From: Hyaloperonospora brassicae
Taxonomy: Eukaryota; Oomycota; Peronosporomycetes; Peronosporales; Peronosporaceae
DNA length: 64,000 bases
Reading direction: 5' to 3'
NCBI GenBank assembly: GCA_947650285.1
Contig: CANTFL010001192.1
Coordinates: 1 to 64,000, forward strand
In this document: positions 25,157 through 36,395 of the stretch, in pieces
Layout: every line of letters starts with the position of its first letter
Position numbering within the stretch: the stretch's first letter is position 1
The notes under the pieces: generated by a model
Database searches by the model: none
What the model was told of the DNA's origin: nothing
Seen by the model: only the letters and a program-made list of their open reading frames with translations
Program-made: the position numbers and the translations under genes

Positions 25157-26402
25157 GGGAGTGAGCGTCCGCTCGTATCCAGTGCGACCGCAGACAGTCC
25201 AGGCGAAAACGACATGGGTGGTGCGTGGAACGCCTCCACCATCTACGCACTTCAACGTGCATAATCACGATGCAGTGGTCGTCGAGTTCCTCCACGCACG
25301 GCTCGCTGCGAGCATTCTCCGAGTCAATCAGACAGGGGCGGATGGACCAGGTCTCGACGTCCGTGCATCGATCGCTGTGGGTTTCGATCGCCGCGACTTG
25401 TTGCGGCGACTGCCACTGCGTCGAGCGCTCCTCGACCCAACGACAACAGGTGCAACCGTCCGTCCGTCCGTCATCGTTTGTTGTTGGCTGCTCGAATGGA
25501 TCGCCCGAGTCCAACTCGTCTCGAAACTTCAGGGCAGGAGGATCCGCGAGGAACACGAGTGCGAAGGTCGCGGCAATTGCGTATCACCGTCAAGAGATTT
25601 CCTGACGGCTTCTGGCTGATCGAAGCGAACGCCCGTACGTGTTGTGATTGTGGCCGGCAGGACACCTAAAATAGCGTCAGAACGAGTCGCTTCGCTTCAG
25701 GCGGCACGACTGTGTCCGACGAACAGTGGCAGACTGTCTGCCCGCAAGCGCCTCTGTTCGCCGACACGCTTGGCCCCCCACCCCTAGTCCATAACCACTG
25801 TGGGGGTAAAAAAAAAGGCCGCAACAGCTTTTGGGCTGGAAGCAGACGGCCGGCGCGGCCTGGTCTCTGGCACCGAAATCCCCTTGCAGACGAGGCAGCC
25901 AACCCCCCACCTGCTTACGGAGCCACTCGCATGCGTCACTGCTGTCGACCGGCGCAAAACGTCGTGGGGCGAACTCTGCGACATGTGCCGCTCCACAACC
26001 CATACCGCTGCTGCAGTCCCCGCGTCGCAAGTTCGATCGATGCCTCAGAGTTCAGCTGGTGTCGTCCCTCCCCCCTCTCTCCCTCCTCCCCCTCAATTGC
26101 GACCAGAAGAACGACCGCTTTGCCACTTTCACTCGCCAGTCACTTAATCAGTCATTTGGTTAGGCAACTGACCAGTCAGTCAGTCAGTCAGTTCATTGGT
26201 CAATTGGTCAATTGGTCAATTGGTCAGTCTCGCAGTTACTCGGTGCACACTCACTCGAGTGCCCTCTCACCTCCGCGACGCGACACCAGACCAGCAAACG
26301 AGCCCCGTCGTCTCGTTGTCATCGCCGATCAGCGGTCAATTGGCACGGACGGAGCTGTCGCCCGTTGCCTGCACGACGTCGACTTCGACCCCTACGACGC
26401 AT
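25157..26402. other. Intergenic with unassigned open frames
   Basis: Both strands are partly open. On the minus strand, 25,556 to about 25,160 reads like protein (FRDELDSGDPFEQP, then Cys-rich CTCCRW) after a hydrophobic run (AIAATFALVFLADPPA), but it has no ATG, no acceptor and no recognised family. It may be a dead gene for a secreted protein or chance. The right part is the T/C-rich 5' flank of the AP2-like gene. Confidence 0.35.
26171..26228. repeat. CAGT and CAATTGGT short tandem repeats
   Basis: Four or five CAGT units are followed by about four 8-bp units of the form CAATTGGT, each with a CAATTG palindrome. They lie about 180-230 bp upstream of the proposed first exon of the AP2-like gene. 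Regulatory function is unproven. Confidence 0.75.
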
Positions 26403-29400
26403 ATGGTGGGGACGCAGCCACTGCCCACGTGCGAGGAGTTCGACCTCTTGGACGCGCATCTGCACGAGCTCGAGGAGCCCGGGACCACGTTGTTGCAAGG
26501 CACGTTCGGCCGTCTCCATGGCGCGTTCTATCGCTCCTTCTGCTGCTGTCGTTGTGGCTAATTGTTAGTGTTGTTGTTACGCTCATGCCAATCTAATGAT
26601 TATTCTCGTTGCTATGGCTGTTATCATGATATTTATTATGATGCCTATCACTACTTTTTCTTCCTATTGTTGTTGTGGTGGTGACTCGTTCATTTGGTGG
26701 TTCTTCTTCTTCTTTTTCGTCTTCTTTCTGTTTGTGCGGTGTAATTGGTCGGTGTAGATTTCATTGTAGCGCCCCCACTGACGCCGAGCAATACGCCGCT
26801 GAGCACTTCGAGTGGATACACTTCCGAGGAGTCGGACCACTCGATCATGACGCTGTCCGATGAATTTCGATGTCGTGACATGTCGTTCTTGCAGACTGCA
26901 AAGACTAGCGAGCTCGTGGACATAGCGGGGGGTCTCACGACGCGAGAGCTGATGGCAGTCACTCCGGGCAGCCAGCAGCAGCCGCACGGTACATCCACGA
27001 GCTCGATGAAGAGCAAGGTGCGGATGCTATTGTCGTTGGTTGCAGACTGGTTATGGTGCAGAGCTGACTCTTCTTTCGTTTGCTGGCTGTGTGTTGTGTA
27101 TATGGCTGGGTGTACCACTTGTGGTTCTTCTAGACTTCCAAGTACCGCGGCGTGACGCAGACGAGCAAGACATCATGGGGTGCCAAGTACAGCGCCAAAC
27201 GCATCACGAATACGTGCAGAACGCCGGAAGAAGCTGCCCGTGCGTACGACGAGTACCTCGGGACGAACTATCCGCAGAAATTCGCCAAGTTTGCCAACTT
27301 TTGCCACAAGTGCGACAGGTTTGTGAACCCTCTTGGGCTGTCTCAATTTCAGAGCGAGTGCGTGTGCTCTTCAAGCTCCCCCGCAGGATCCCCCTGGTCA
27401 GACACCGCTTCAGTATCGCCTAAAAAGGAGTTTACGATGGAACAGCAGATCACGAGTCCTACAGCTACGCTATCTCTGGTACCACCGATGGCTCCTTCTC
27501 CAGCTGGTATGCCTGCCACATTCAATTTGATGGAAGCGCTGACCCATAGCTTGGACGTGAGTTCTGCAAACGTGGAAACTGCGCCCTTCTTTGGCCGGCG
27601 CTCGAGCAATGTGTCTAGCTCACTCAAGTTTAGTTTTCCGGAAGGCGCGGAACAGTCCTTTGCAGAGTCGTATGGTGGTGCGGAAAAGTTGTTGCCGGAC
27701 CATGTCGGAGCAGTTTCGGTTGACGAGCAGCAGCAGCAAGGACAGGACAAGACATGCGACGGTTTGCCCATGGCAGTCATCAGTTCGGCTGGGGACTCAT
27801 TTATACGGGGCGATAACTTGGACCAGATCATCAAGGATATCGACCACGCGTCTTCGTTTCATTCTTCGTCGAACGGGACTATGGCCGAGGAACGTGGTGC
27901 TAACGATAGCAACAGAATGTGCTCCACGGCCATTCGAAGTAGTAGTGAAATCGAAAAGATGGCCGAGCCTGCCAACTATGGCACGGTTCTGACAGGGCCA
28001 ACGGCATCAAACTCGTTGGACTTTGACGTGGATGAGCTGGATGAGTTGACGAGTTACTTCCTGTCCGAAAACGATGTCACGGTTGCTGTGCAACGAGAAA
28101 TGCACGCAGGTCCCACTGCACCTGCGCGTAATCCTATCGCGAAGGAGGGACGGAGCCGGCCGTTCAAGAAGATTCACAGTCTTGATTTCGATTACGACAA
28201 CGCAACGAAAAACGATGTTGTCATGAGCGACGTAAAGCTCGAGGGTGCTGAAATGTTGAACCCCTTTTTGACGGTGCCCGCAAGTGCCAATAACAGCAAG
28301 ACTGCTTCTCCAGACTCGCCATCATCCACTGTCATCGATATCCAGACGCAGTTCCTGGATAAGTACTGGCGCAATGACCGCAAGAACATTCAGTGCTTCC
28401 CGTATTGTCCGGAACACGGCGACTATTACCGTGTGCGTATTGAGGATCTTCAGCACCGGTGCAAGGGTGTTTGCCATGCTCCTGTAAAAGCGCGTGTTTC
28501 GATTCCTGCAGCAGTACGTGCCTCGGTAATACAGACGGGACTGACGGTATTGGCTCGCTGCAACAGTACCTTCTCTCGGCAAAAGGCTCTCACAGAGCAG
28601 CAGTCGTTGAGTGTATCGGAGATGAAGTCGCTGCAGAATGTCAGTACAATTGGCGTGATCAGTCATTTTGCGTCCGCTGAGAATGGCGCAGATGGTGTGC
28701 AGTTCGACGTGATGTTCCACCCGGACGTATGGAAATTCGAGTTTGCGCTTCCGAAGAAACGGCGCCATGTACAGAGCTCCAATCTGGATGTGTCATCGGA
28801 CGATGCGGCGGCTGGTAGTGACTCTACGGCAGCAGAGTTCTTGTACTTCTTTGAGATTGATGTATTTTATGCTCGCGAAAGGACGACATTCGAGCGGTTG
28901 GGTCACACGAAGTCGGCCAACTTTCGGATTGGCAATACGCGCACGCTTCTGCGGCAGCGCAACAAGCAGACTGGAGAAGTGTGCAGCAGCGGAGAATCAC
29001 CGGCATATGTCGGTGGAAACGACAACGACAAGCTGATACGTGCGGACGAACTGCCAGAGAAGAAGAAGGTCAAGGTACATTTGGGTCAGCGCGAATTGTT
29101 ATCGGGTGCGTCATTCAGCGACGATAGCGCTCGAAGCAGTTGTATACTGGCTGAAAGCAAACTGCCGAGCAATAGCGTCGCGGGCGACGATCGATTGTTG
29201 GCATCCAAGCTCAACCTGCCGGAAGTCAAACTCACATGTATGGATGATGATTCGTGTATCAACACCGATTCGAAGAACTTGATATATGATTGCAAGCCGG
29301 GCTCTTCGGGACCTCCTCATGCCGACGTTGATGGGCGGAAAGATGTGAATGACGACAGCGCCGATATGCAGGAGACAGCTGGATCCGACTATCGTTCGTA

Positions 29401-30055
29401 TGTCTCCCCGAAGCAGCAGAAGAGTGGCAACATTCATATGGCAGATTCACTGGTGGCAACTTCCATTTCCGTTACGCGCAGCACGGACGAGAGACTCGCG
29501 ATTTCTGCCTCCTCCGCAAGGACGGAATCGCATAGTCTGTCAGGGCTGCTACGGTACTCTGTGGTATGTGCACCGCTGTCCCTACTGCTATTGCCTGTAG
29601 GCATTCTGCTATTGCTCGTGTTCTTGGTTGTTCCACCTGCAGCGTCAAGTGTTGTCCGTGCATTGGATGCGTTATCGGACATGGAGCTGTCTCGCGCCAA
29701 TCGTAGCTGCATCTCCCGGGACCAACGTCTTGTTTTGAGTCGTCTTGTCGACGAAAAGGCCGACACGAGTGGAAAGTCAGTGGGTGGCTTGTTGCGTTAT
29801 CACGGCGAAGGCAAAGTCTGGCGCCGGCTATTCTACTTTAGCGGTGCGAAGTGTGCGGTCTCGATGGCGTCACTGGTTCCAGCACTTCTGCTGGCGTTGT
29901 TCGCCGGGCTTCTGTATCCGATCCGCCCAGTCTCTGCTGCTGCCGCGAGTGCCGCCTGTAGTTGTGCGCTTTGGTCAAGAGAGTACACCCGCTCGACTAC
30001 AGGTGTGCCTCTACCGGGCGTCGCACACTACAATGCCACGGCTGGACATGTTTGA
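26403..30055 (+). CDS. AP2-like DNA-binding protein with C-terminal transmembrane segments
   Basis: Proposed exons: 26,403-26,547 (tentative, donor GTCGTT), 26,758-27,017 and 27,134-30,055; about 1,108 aa. Exons 2 and 3 are firm; if exon 1 is wrong, the first ATG in exon 2 is near 26,850. At the start of exon 3 (residues about 137-185) is an AP2/ERF-like domain: SKYRGVTQTSKTSWGAKYSA, then the EEAARAYDEYLG helix. It is followed by CHKCDRF. A long Ser-rich acidic region follows, then a Cys/His segment near 540 (CFPYCPEHGDYYRV ... CKGVCHAPV) and a folded-looking part (VQFDVMFHPDVWKFEFALPKK ends about 680). Near the C-terminus are two hydrophobic segments, about 944-970 (SLLLLPVGILLLLVFLVV) and about 1,041-1,065 (LVPALLLALFAGLLY). 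A membrane-tethered transcription factor is the natural inference; topology and cleavage are unknown. Confidence 0.75.
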
Positions 30056-30408
30056 TTAAGCGGTGGAGGGAGCATCATTATTCCGAAACCGCACATATTA
30101 TCTTCCGCGGCGTGTGAGAGTAAACTGGTGCTGGTAGCGCCGCTCGTATGTTGGTTCGGGTTCGCGATCTATGCATTTTATGCATTTCATCGTTCAGCAG
30201 TTCCCTATCGCGCGTCAACCTGCTCCTTCACTTTTCTTTCAGTACATGCGGCAGTCCGATGGAAAAGGAGGTCGCCAAGCAACAGACAGCAGAACAGACC
30301 TCAATTATCATGTTTCTGCGGTTGCTTGCTTCTGGTCTGCGGATAAAAACTTTGCTTACTCCCGAGCTATTCGTCATGAGGGTATCAGGTTGAATGTGTC
30401 CACGAGCG

Positions 30409-31836
30409 CTATTTCGAACGGAACTCCTCACCCCCGGTCACCATATCAAACTGGCTGGCGAAATCGTCCATGGACAACTTGGCGGTATCGTCGTCCTCGT
30501 CGTCGAACACCCACGTCGTGCCCGGCACGTACTTCGATCCCTCAGCTTCCGAGCCCGGAGGTCCCTTCGTCCCTTTTGCGTAGAGCGGTCCAGCGCTGCG
30601 AAACCAAACGACATTCAAACTCGGTAAACCAAACGGATACACACACATGTAGCTATGCCATGTCGTTCGTTTCTTACCCGGGCAGCGCGTCTGCAATACC
30701 GGCCGTCATGCAGCTTTCTCCAATATCTTCGATGTTGTTCAGGAGGTTCCGCGCAAGGTAGGTCGTACCTCCTGCCTTTTTGAAGAAGCTGTGCTTCAAA
30801 AGCGCTGACGTGCCAGGACTGGAGAAACGCCACAGAGTGCACGATGAGCCACGAGCGACACACAGAACCATAACCACTAGCAGCGTGTAACAAAGAGGCC
30901 TACCGCTTGGACGGGTCCTTCTGCAAACAGAGCTTGACCACATCTTTAAAGTGCCGTCCAAACTGGTGGCCGCTGCCATCATCCTATACCATCGCATAAC
31001 CGTCAGTCTCGTCCCTCGCCGTAGCCTCCTTTCTCCCACCAGCACAAACACCTCTGGTGCTACAACCACCAATGGACACAACAACACCAACACCACCACC
31101 AACAACGTACATCGTACGTCCGGAGCGACGGCGGGTCCTCCTGCAAAGTGAGCAGCAGCACTTTCATGGGCTGAAACCGCGCATAAGGCGCATAGCCTTT
31201 CGCCAGCTCCAGTGCAGTGATGCCGAGCGACCAGATGTCCGCCTTGTAGTCGTAGCCGCGCACTTGCTCCATGACTTCTGGCGCCATCCAGCAGGGCGTG
31301 CCGACGAACGTCTGGCGGTTTTTCCGTCGATCCCCTCCTTCCATCATCCACCCCGAGACGCCAAAGTCAGCAATGACAACATGGCCTTCGCTATCCAAGA
31401 GGATGTTGCCCGCCTTGATGTCGCGATGGATCTGGCCGTTCTCGTGAAAGTACAGCAGTCCCTTGAGCGTCTCGTTGAGAATCACAGCGACAAAGTCCTC
31501 TTTGAGGCCTTCGCCCAGTCCCTTTTTCTTGAGCAGGTTCATCACGTGCAGGCACGAGCCTTTGTTCATGAGCTGCGTGACGAGCCACAGCTGGTCCTTG
31601 TGCACGAAGCTGCAGTAGCACTTGAGCACGTTCGGGTGGTTCGTCATCTTCATCGTCTGCACTTCGGCCCGAATGTCTTCAAAGCTCGTGGTGATCTTTT
31701 CCAAGTCCATGATCTTGATCGCCACGTGGATGCGCTTGGGCACGCAGTAGGCTTTCCACACTTTGGCGAACGCGCCCTGGCCGATCTGCTCAATGATCTT
31801 GTACTCGGCCGCGGCAGTGGGCCACTCGTCGGCCAT
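30409..31836 (-). CDS. STE20-family protein kinase, OSR1/SPAK (FRAY)-like
   Basis: Four exons on the minus strand (31,836-31,111; 30,983-30,904; 30,818-30,678; 30,595-30,409) join in phase to 377 aa. Residues 12-290 are a complete Ser/Thr kinase domain: glycine loop GQGAFAKVW, VAIKIMDLEK lysine, HRDIKAGNILL catalytic loop, DFGVSGW, and activation segment RQTFVGTPCWMAPEVMEQ. The stretch KADIWSLGITALELAKGYAP and RHFKDVVKLCLQKDPSKR are hallmark OSR1/SPAK/FRAY sequence. In animals these kinases act below WNK on ion cotransporters. The C-terminal CCT docking domain is not seen: the tail is about 90 residues, acidic, ending with SMDDFASQFDMVTGGEEF. The upstream flank carries a long GA microsatellite. 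Confidence 0.9.
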
Positions 31837-32030
31837 GATGGGCGCTGCTGGACGGCGCACGGAGAACGCGCTCTGGACGCAGTACGGCGACTACTGGACT
31901 TGGAGAAATGGCGCGCGGGGATAGCGCCAGCGATAGAAATAGAAATCGAAAGAAACGCACCCAACGGCGTGGGTCGGTTGGGGCAGCGCTCGCGCGAGAT
32001 AGACAACAAGCGATACTGAAAGAGAGATAC

Positions 32031-32055
32031 TAAGAGAGAGAGAGAGAGAGAGAGG

Positions 32056-32094
<39 letters not shown>
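32031..32094. repeat. (GA)n microsatellite
   Basis: About 60 bp of nearly pure AG dinucleotide with one GGGG interruption, followed by a short CTG run. It lies about 200 bp upstream of the OSR1-like kinase start, in the kinase promoter region. Confidence 0.95.
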
Positions 32095-32096
<2 letters not shown>

Positions 32097-33011
32097 CAGC
32101 TGCTGCTGCTGCTACACGCTAAAAAATACACACTGTGTTTCTGGACGACGCACAAGTTCGTGTGCGGTACACCACAACCACAGTCCAGGCGAACAAACAA
32201 ACGAGCGAGCGAGAGGTCGACCGGCAAAGTGGCCCACCCCAGCGGAACTACACTTTGCAGAAATTTTTGCACGTGCATAAACCCCACGCTGCGCCTGAAA
32301 ATTTGGCCGGCGGAAGCATAGACAGACGGACGGACGACCGCAACTTTCTGCCATCTTTCGCGGCCAGACGGCGGGCCCGAGAATGGCCGCAGTCCGTGCG
32401 TGCGTGCGCCAAAGTCGACTGCCTCGCCACAGTGTTGTCGGGGACCTTACGCTCGGGCCACCTGGAAACGCCACTTTTGGTCCGTACGTGGCGATACGAA
32501 CGGCGATAACGTTCGTCATGCGAGTCGGTGGATCGACAGACACGGCCCATCGGGCGCCGTGCCCCCATCGCGCATCGATATGATCGGCAGGCAGTGGGTC
32601 TGCGTGACGCACGTCCAGTGGTCGTCGGTCGTTCCTCGCGCCACGATCGCTGTGGATCGGCCCCGACGCCGCGACGTTGCAGCCGACTGCGACGCGTCGA
32701 CGGCCCGAATCCGGTCGCACGTTACGCGCAAACCGCTACGAATTAGCTACAACCCCAACCCCAACCGTCACCATCACCCCTACCTCTACCCCTTCTTCGG
32801 AAACCCACACCCTAGTCGCTCGTTGTCGCCCTTCCCCTATTCTGAAAAAGCACGCGGTGCGTGCCACGTGTGTGGCCCACACAAAACCCGTGGCCATGGG
32901 TACATTAACTTAAAGAGTCTTTCGCCCGCACACCAACATACACACACATACACATACGTCGTCGTCGTTGTCGTCGTCATTGTCTCGTAAGATCCGTCTG
33001 CGCGCTGTAGT
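32095..33011. other. Intergenic, divergent promoter region
   Basis: No recognised gene. The frames present are Arg/His/Pro-rich and lack motifs. A C-rich stretch at about 32,750-32,800 (ACCCC and ACC units) is not the TTTAGGG-type telomere repeat. The interval separates the OSR1-like kinase (minus) from the first Stealth gene (plus). Confidence 0.5.
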
Positions 33012-34472
33012 ATGAAGACGCCCGTCGGCGTGCGCGTGCGCCTCGCGCTGCGCCACCAGCGCAACTTGCGCTACGTGCTGCTCGTCGCCTGCAGTGCGCT
33101 GCTGCTGGTCTTGTACGTGCTCACGAAGCTGCCGACGCCGTCGACCTACGACAAGCTCTCGGACGCCGAAGACAAGCGGTACAACACGCAGGAGCTCCTG
33201 CAGCAGTGGCCCGGCAAGTGCCAGATCAAGAACTTTGAGCAGCTCCGGCGCATGTCGATCGTCTACACGTGGGTCAACGGCAGTCAGCCGTGTTACCGCG
33301 CGCTCCGGGAGAAAATTGGCGGCAAGCGCGCGGTCGGTGGCTCGCGCGACCGCGAGATTGGCGAACTCAAGTACTCGCTCCGGTCGTTCGAGAAGCACGT
33401 GACGTGGCACGTGGGGCAGATTTACATTGTCACGCCGGGCCACATCCCCGAGTGGCTCGACTTGAACAACCCGCGCGTGAAAGTGATTGACCAGGACGAG
33501 CTCTTCCCCGAGTACGCCAAGCAGTTTATGCCGACGTTCAACTCGCACGTGATTGAGCAGTTTCTGTACCTGATTCCAGGCCTGTCGGACATTTACATGC
33601 AAGTGAACGACGACTACTTGTTCACGAAACCCATTACGCCGCACGAGTTCTTCACGTGCGACGGCGGCATCCGCCTCTTGCATGAAAATGGCTTGATCTC
33701 GCACGTCCCGCCCGTGGCCAAGAAAGGCATTTGGATCTCGTCGGTGCTGCACACGCAGCAGGAAATGGACCTGCGCTGGGGGAAAACCGACCGCCATTTT
33801 ATCAAGCACGCACCGTTTGTGTACTCGCGGCACGCGTTCGAGCGCGTGCATCAGATCTTTGACCGCCCGCTGTACATGACGCTCAAGAGCAAGTTCCGTG
33901 CCAAGCCGGACATGAACATGCCGTTGTTGCATCATTACTACATGGTGTCGCAAGGCAGTGAGGAGCTGGGGATTCCAGTCTACTCGCCTCCCGCGTCCGA
34001 GATGACTGGATACAAGCTGATTCTGATGAAGAACGACAACATTGACAAGCTCAAGGAGATGTTTGGACAGATCATCGACGGGTCCTCGACGTTCAAAGTC
34101 GTTGCGCTCAACGACGAGTACTCGGACATGCGCGTGGCCGACACGGCCATGGAGTTTTTCAAAAAGTTCCTCCCTGAGCCCAGCAGCTTTGAGCGCAAGC
34201 CGGGCTCGGAGCCCCACGCACTTACCGTGCGCAAGCCTGGCACATGCGAAGTCGACCCGACAATCCTGTCGCCATCTCCGCGGAGGGTGGAAGCGGCACC
34301 AAAGTACCAGGTACTTGCGTACCGCGAGCTGCGGTGGGTAGCGTTTACCAACTCGCTACTGCGTGGCATGGCCTTTGGTCTCGGAGTGATTGTCATGTAC
34401 ATCGTCTACTTGCTTGTACTGCGCCGCGACAAGACACCGACGGGCTCAAACAGCGCGTACAACAAGGTGTAA
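33012..34472 (+). CDS. Stealth-family sugar-phosphate transferase (GNPTAB-like), copy 1
   Basis: Single-exon, 486 aa. A short basic N-terminus and one TM helix (YVLLVACSALLLVLYVL, residues 21-37) make it type II-like. The four Stealth conserved regions follow in order: CR1 MSIVYTWVNGS (about 81), CR2 SRDREIGELKYSLRSF ... IYIVTPGHIPEWLDL, CR3 FNSHVIEQFLYLIPGLSDI with VNDDYLFTKP, and CR4 DMNMPLLHHYYMVSQ. A second hydrophobic helix lies near the C-terminus (AFGLGVIVMYIVYLLVL). Stealth proteins transfer hexose-1-phosphate to glycans; the animal member GlcNAc-1-phosphotransferase makes the mannose-6-phosphate lysosomal signal. A Golgi role in glycan phosphorylation is inferred. The next gene is a paralogue facing it. 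Confidence 0.88.
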   Translation: MKTPVGVRVRLALRHQRNLRYVLLVACSALLLVLYVLTKLPTPSTYDKLSDAEDKRYNTQELLQQWPGKCQIKNFEQLRRMSIVYTWVNGSQPCYRALREKIGGKRAVGGSRDREIGELKYSLRSFEKHVTWHVGQIYIVTPGHIPEWLDLNNPRVKVIDQDELFPEYAKQFMPTFNSHVIEQFLYLIPGLSDIYMQVNDDYLFTKPITPHEFFTCDGGIRLLHENGLISHVPPVAKKGIWISSVLHTQQEMDLRWGKTDRHFIKHAPFVYSRHAFERVHQIFDRPLYMTLKSKFRAKPDMNMPLLHHYYMVSQGSEELGIPVYSPPASEMTGYKLILMKNDNIDKLKEMFGQIIDGSSTFKVVALNDEYSDMRVADTAMEFFKKFLPEPSSFERKPGSEPHALTVRKPGTCEVDPTILSPSPRRVEAAPKYQVLAYRELRWVAFTNSLLRGMAFGLGVIVMYIVYLLVLRRDKTPTGSNSAYNKV

Positions 34473-34878
34473 GCAGCTCAACATGGCAGAACAAGTGCAG
34501 AAGGCTTCAGTAGGCAAAGGCCGAACCGCGGGACCACAAGCTCGCCGCGCGCATGATGGACGTGCTCTGGGCGCGTGTCGGTAGGCTTAGAACGCGCATG
34601 TACAGCACAAAGTGACGTGCACAAACTTGCCAGCGTTCTGTGCGAAAATAGATGTCGCAGCAATGTCCATGCTGTTTGTTGATCCATTCCATGTGTGCGT
34701 TATGACGTCCGCCGCACCAAAGTTGTACGAAGATCGATGCAGGTATGTAGGAATGGGTCAAGACGGAGCAGCCACAGTCACATGTGAGAGCTCGCGCATT
34801 CACCAGTATGTTCATCTACTGGCCACGCATAGCGACAACAAACCAGAATGTAAAGCAGCACAACCACTTGTCCGTCGC
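34473..34878. other. Intergenic between convergent Stealth genes
   Basis: About 400 bp with short frames only; nothing recognised. It must contain the 3' ends of both convergent transcripts. Confidence 0.5.
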
Positions 34879-36306
34879 TCAGGTGTGCTTCGCGGCGTGT
34901 GACCCTGGAGCAGCACGTTTGCTCGAAAACCGGAAGACGTATACGGAAATCACGGCCGCAACGACCAGGCCGATAACGTAGCCGACGCTCGAGGCCAAGT
35001 ACCATCCGAATGACGGTGTCAGACCTTCAAAGGCGCGCGCGTAAGGCGAGCGGATCCGGGACAGCGCCGGCACCCAGTTCGCAGCTTTGTCCTCTCCCGA
35101 CAATGGCGCAACGTCGGAATCGGGTAGTGGGATGATGTCCCGGTCGTACACGCAGTCGTCGCCGTGCCAGTTGCTCACCACGCTCACGTGCTGACCTTCG
35201 GGCAGTTCCCAGATGCCTTTTTCCGGCAGCAGCTGGGCGTAGAATCGACTAACGAGCTTCGCTGTCTCCGGGCTTTTGTACTCATCGTTCAGCGCCAGCA
35301 TGATCTCCGGGCCCTTGTTCTCGAGCGCGTTTTGGAACCGCGCATTCAGCGACTCTTCCTGCTTGTCTTTCAGACGCACTAGCAGCCAGTCGTCGCACTC
35401 ACTCAGCGGGTTCAGCTCCACTGGAATACCCAGCAGCTTGGATCCCTCTTCCAGCATGTAAATCTGGTGCAGCAGTGGCATGTTCAGGTCCTGTGCGTGT
35501 CGCGTCTGATGCGACAGCATCGCATCGAGCTCCTTGCCAAACTTCGCATGGATGTTCTCGAACGCGCGACGACTGTAGACAAACGGCGCGTGCTTCAGAA
35601 AGTTGTACACGTGCTGGCCACCGTACGTCTTGTCCGTGAGCACCACAGTGTTGCGCACACTGGCGAGCCACAAATTCGAGTTTTGCGCCGCCACGTGGCG
35701 AATGTGGTTGATCTCGGTCAAAACACGCAGCCCGCCGTCGCACGAGAACAGCCGGTCGGGCGTCACGGGCTTAATGAACAAGTAGTCGTCGTTCATGTGA
35801 ATGAACACGTCCGTGAGGCCCGGTATCTTGTACAAGTACTGCTCAATCACGTTCGTGTCGAACGTCGGCAGCGCCGTCTTGTCCCTGGGCAAGAGATCGT
35901 CCTGGTCCACGACCCGCACGCGCGGGTGCGACCGATCCAGCCAGTCTGGGATCTGACCGGGCGTGACAATGTAAATGGGTCCTTCAAGCCACGGAGCAAA
36001 CTTCAGCAGCGACCGCAGCGAGTACTTGAGCTCGCCCATCTCCTTGTCCCGGGACGAGCCGCCAGGGGGCAGTCCAGCGCGCTCGCGACGCGTGTTGTAG
36101 CACGTCTCAGTGCCGTTCACCCACGTGTAGACGATCGCCGCGTGGCGCAGCGTGTCCAGATTCGCAACGTCACAGCGCGACTCGTTCTTCGAGGGCATGC
36201 CACTGATGAGCTCGGCCACGCGCGCGGGGGGGTCGGGCTCTTGCTGCATATAGAGAAGCGTCGATACGGTCACAGCGAAGCCTACCAGCGCGAGAAGTCT
36301 CTGCAT
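34879..36306 (-). CDS. Stealth-family sugar-phosphate transferase (GNPTAB-like), copy 2
   Basis: Single-exon, 475 aa from the ATG at 36,306 (MQRLLALVGFAVTVSTLLYM signal-anchor); a longer frame upstream starts with GTG. CR1 AAIVYTWVNGTETC, CR2 SRDKEMGELKYSLRSL with IYIVTPGQIPDWLDR, CR3 TNVIEQYLYKIPGLTDVF with MNDDYLFIKP, and CR4 DLNMPLLHQIYML are all intact. A C-terminal TM helix is present (SVGYVIGLVVAAVISVYVF). It is clearly paralogous to the plus-strand copy, with the same TM-Stealth-TM layout and motif spacing but diverged sequence. An inverted tandem duplication followed by divergence is inferred. Confidence 0.88.
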   Translation of the reverse strand: MQRLLALVGFAVTVSTLLYMQQEPDPPARVAELISGMPSKNESRCDVANLDTLRHAAIVYTWVNGTETCYNTRRERAGLPPGGSSRDKEMGELKYSLRSLLKFAPWLEGPIYIVTPGQIPDWLDRSHPRVRVVDQDDLLPRDKTALPTFDTNVIEQYLYKIPGLTDVFIHMNDDYLFIKPVTPDRLFSCDGGLRVLTEINHIRHVAAQNSNLWLASVRNTVVLTDKTYGGQHVYNFLKHAPFVYSRRAFENIHAKFGKELDAMLSHQTRHAQDLNMPLLHQIYMLEEGSKLLGIPVELNPLSECDDWLLVRLKDKQEESLNARFQNALENKGPEIMLALNDEYKSPETAKLVSRFYAQLLPEKGIWELPEGQHVSVVSNWHGDDCVYDRDIIPLPDSDVAPLSGEDKAANWVPALSRIRSPYARAFEGLTPSFGWYLASSVGYVIGLVVAAVISVYVFRFSSKRAAPGSHAAKHT

Positions 36307-36315
36307 GGTGCACAC

Positions 36316-36341
36316 ACAAAGACACACACAGAGAGACAGAC

Positions 36342-36374
<33 letters not shown>

Positions 36375-36395
36375 CAGAGACAGAGACAGAGAGAG
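36316..36395. repeat. CA then (GAGACA)n microsatellite
   Basis: CA/GA dinucleotides run into repeated GAGACA hexamers immediately upstream of the second Stealth gene. The repeat lies in the roughly 200-bp divergent promoter shared with the SDR gene. Confidence 0.9.

Noticed and set aside
25160..25556. Minus-strand secreted effector gene
   Set aside because: Hydrophobic leader-like stretch but no ATG, stops just upstream, no RXLR, dEER or LFLAK motif.
24858..25619. 253-codon plus-strand repetitive frame
   Set aside because: Product of reading three 125-bp repeats in successive frames; the first part merely repeats, the second has no motif.
32750..32800. C-rich ACCCC repeats as interstitial telomere
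   Set aside because: Units do not match TTTAGGG/CCCTAAA and are irregular.
32910..34217. 435-codon minus-strand frame
   Set aside because: Exact antisense of the first Stealth gene; His/Arg/Val-rich composition typical of a codon-position shadow.
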